Position numbers and translations under genes: made by a program. Shown here piece by piece: positions 62,241 through 64,000 of a stretch of DNA of 64,000 nt. The stretch comes from Euglena gracilis (Eukaryota > Euglenida > Euglenophyceae > Euglenales): assembly GCA_039621445.1 (NCBI GenBank), contig CP154956.1:64620257-64684256 (forward strand). The letters run 5' to 3'. The notes below the pieces were generated by a model that was given only the letters and a program-made list of their open reading frames with translations, made no database searches and was not told where the DNA came from. Every line of letters begins with the position of its first letter. The stretch's first letter is position 1.

Positions 62241-62986
62241 GGGGGGTCAGCATGCATCTGCTCCCATGATCCCCTTACACCTGGCGAAACCCCCCCTCGC
62301 CCCCCCCTCCCCCCGCCCCCCCCCCCCGGGTCGGGGCCACCTGGAGAACGGATGGATTATCACCATGGTCCCGGCCCGGTTCCCGAAAAAATTTTTTTCA
62401 GTCGCGAGCGACTGGATTTCTAGTTTCCGAATCACCTGGGTTTGACCCCCAACTCCCCGCCAGGCCCGAGTTATTCACGCGCGAAGGGGTCCAAACTGGG
62501 TAGGATCGGCCTGCCCCCCGGATAAGCCCCCCCCTTTGGACTCTGCCAGTTCAGCCAAAAAATGTCAATTTTCAAAATATCTCCAAAATGAAGCCAAATC
62601 AAAGGAAATGTCTGGAGACCTAATTTGAAGCCCTTGGAACGCCCCATCTACCGGTATTTAACATGTCCAGTTCAATTTGGAAGTGAACAGGGGGGGGCAA
62701 CCCACCCTCCCCCCCTTGTACTTGACCTCCAAAAGGTGCGACATCAGCCACTCCCCCTGTTTGTTTGCTGAGTCAACAAACCTCGTCACTTGAGGGAGAT
62801 AAAGGCTGGACATCATCACAAGACATTGTCAAGGTTGATGAAACAAAAAGGGCATGACACAAGCCTGTAAGAAAGCAAAAGACGCACGGAGTTCGTTCAT
62901 GGCTCACCCAACGGTTATGCGCTTGTGACCCCCTCCCCCAGTTGATTGTTGTCTGTTTGTTTGTGTAGGGTAGATTCAAAGAATCA
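62241..62986. other. Non-coding, C-run rich
   Basis: C-runs at 62288-62330 and 62687-62720. No exon or element ends recognised. Confidence 0.35.
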
Positions 62987-63890
62987 ATTACACCTAACAC
63001 TCACAATTTTGGGACGTCCCGCCAAAATTGTTGACCACTTTTGCCATAATTTTGGGCTCTTTTGCCAAAACGCCTGGGACCTTTCGCCAAAAATTTTGGG
63101 ACCGTTGCCAAATTTTTGGGATTCCATTGCAGAGATTTTGGTACTATGTCGAAACGGACGTTTTTGGAGGTTTTCTGAACCCTTCTGCAGCCTTGCTGAA
63201 ATTGGTCCGTCTTGTCCCGGAGACCAATAATTCAACTGGGGGGTGGGGGCGAGTTTTTTGGCTGGTTTTGTGCCAAAAATGAGCACTTTAGACAAGTGGG
63301 TACAAAAATTTTTGACTGGCCAGCCCCGCCAGCGGACCCTCCATTCTGAGTCCTGTGTTTAAAGCACAGGCCTCAGGACGAAGTATGCGTCTAAGACGCA
63401 GTTTTTGCCATAGAAGACGTCCTCCAGTTCATCCTCGGTCAGATGGCGACAACACCTTCTTGGTCGACGGGCTGCATGTGCAGCATCCAATCCGGCAAAG
63501 CTGGAGTTTTTTTGTTTTGAAAAAAAAAATATGTTTTTTGTATCTTTTTTGAACAATCATCTTTTTTGGCTTCGTTTTCAACAAGCTGCCAGCTATGCCG
63601 GGGTTTGGATGGACAGGCATTCCAAAAAAACACACTGCAGGCAAAGGGGAACAAAAAATTGGCAAGTCCCAAAAACTTGCAAAAAAGTCCCAAAAGTGTC
63701 AGACCACGGAGTCCAAATCTCTGAAAAGAGTACTCTTTTCATTTGCAAAAAGGTACCAAAATTTTTGGCAAAAGTGTCCAAAATTATGGCAAAACGTACA
63801 CAAATATTTTGCAAAAGGTTCCAAAAATTTTGGCAAGAGTGCCAAAAATTATGGCAAAACATCCCAAAAAATGTGAGCGTTAGGTGTAAT
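62987..63890. repeat. Inverted-end element of TTTTGCCAAAATTTTGGG units
   Basis: The left end ATTACACCTAACACTCACAA and the reversed right end ATTACACCTAACGCTCACAT match at 18 of 20. Both arms are built of repeated TTTTGCCA..AATTTTGGGAC-like units in opposite orientation (63000-63140 and 63660-63870), so the whole can fold. No clear target duplication. The centre has a GCGTCTAAGACGC palindrome at 63387-63399. Confidence 0.7.
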
Positions 63891-64000
63891 CGACTAATCG
63901 TTTGTGGCCGCTGATTAATTGAATCGTTCGGTGGGGGGGATTGATCGGTCCACAAAATCAGGTGGACAACATTTCAACACGTGATGAACCAAGACCAATA
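63891..64000. other. Window end, nothing recognised
   Basis: Short AT-rich tail; no feature seen. Confidence 0.3.

Overview
The window is eukaryotic nuclear DNA, most likely from a protist or alga with a large, repeat-swollen genome. There is no operon structure, rRNA, tRNA or CRISPR. Coding exons are short islands of high GC with strong G/C at codon third positions. They lie in AT-richer non-coding DNA full of poly-G/poly-C runs, hairpins, (GT)n and (GAT)n microsatellites and inverted-repeat elements. I cannot name the species. Some introns without GT-AG ends, and introns that look like terminal-inverted-repeat elements, recall euglenids and some dinoflagellate relatives, but that is an inference.

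The best-supported gene is on the minus strand from 36998 (ATG) down to 20820 (TGA). It is a split double AAA+ ATPase of the AFG2B (SPATA5L1) type, about 760 residues in roughly 16 exons. It has an N-domain, D1 with GPPGV|GKT and LDEID, and D2 with GPPGCAK|TT, WDELD and RPGRLD. The family works with AFG2A in late 60S ribosomal subunit maturation. Only one of its introns is clearly GT-AG. Several others can only be joined at boundaries that are not GT-AG if the conserved motifs are to survive, and these introns often start and end with mutually inverted sequence or sit between 5-bp direct repeats.

From about 19.8 kb down to 3.2 kb, still on the minus strand, is a second set of GC-rich exons (19.7, 19.2, 18.5, 17.5, 12.9, 11.6, 10.6, 9.2, 3.5 and 3.3 kb). 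They encode helical and acidic sequence that I do not recognise. One reading frame here is cut by a 4.47-kb element (12971-17439) with terminal inverted repeats and a perfect 5-bp duplication, and removing the element plus one duplication restores the frame. A few plus-strand exon candidates also exist, notably 33844-33938 and 36056-36100, nested opposite AFG2B intron 1.

Mobile elements dominate the rest. A family of elements beginning CTTAG and ending CTAAG (copies ending at 2356, and at 12971-17439, 26475-27976, 29607-31106 and 46793-49524) is flanked by 5-bp duplications. At least three of its members each carry their own private set of dispersed palindromes. For the copy at 46793-49524 the empty target site is also present in the window, in a 421-bp duplicate at 44877-45298. 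Other groups are a hAT-type MITE (two copies), a TA-flanked element (two copies in opposite orientation), a GGCAGGG-ended element (three to four copies) and several short G/C-run elements. From 38 to 64 kb I see almost only repeats and weak open frames.
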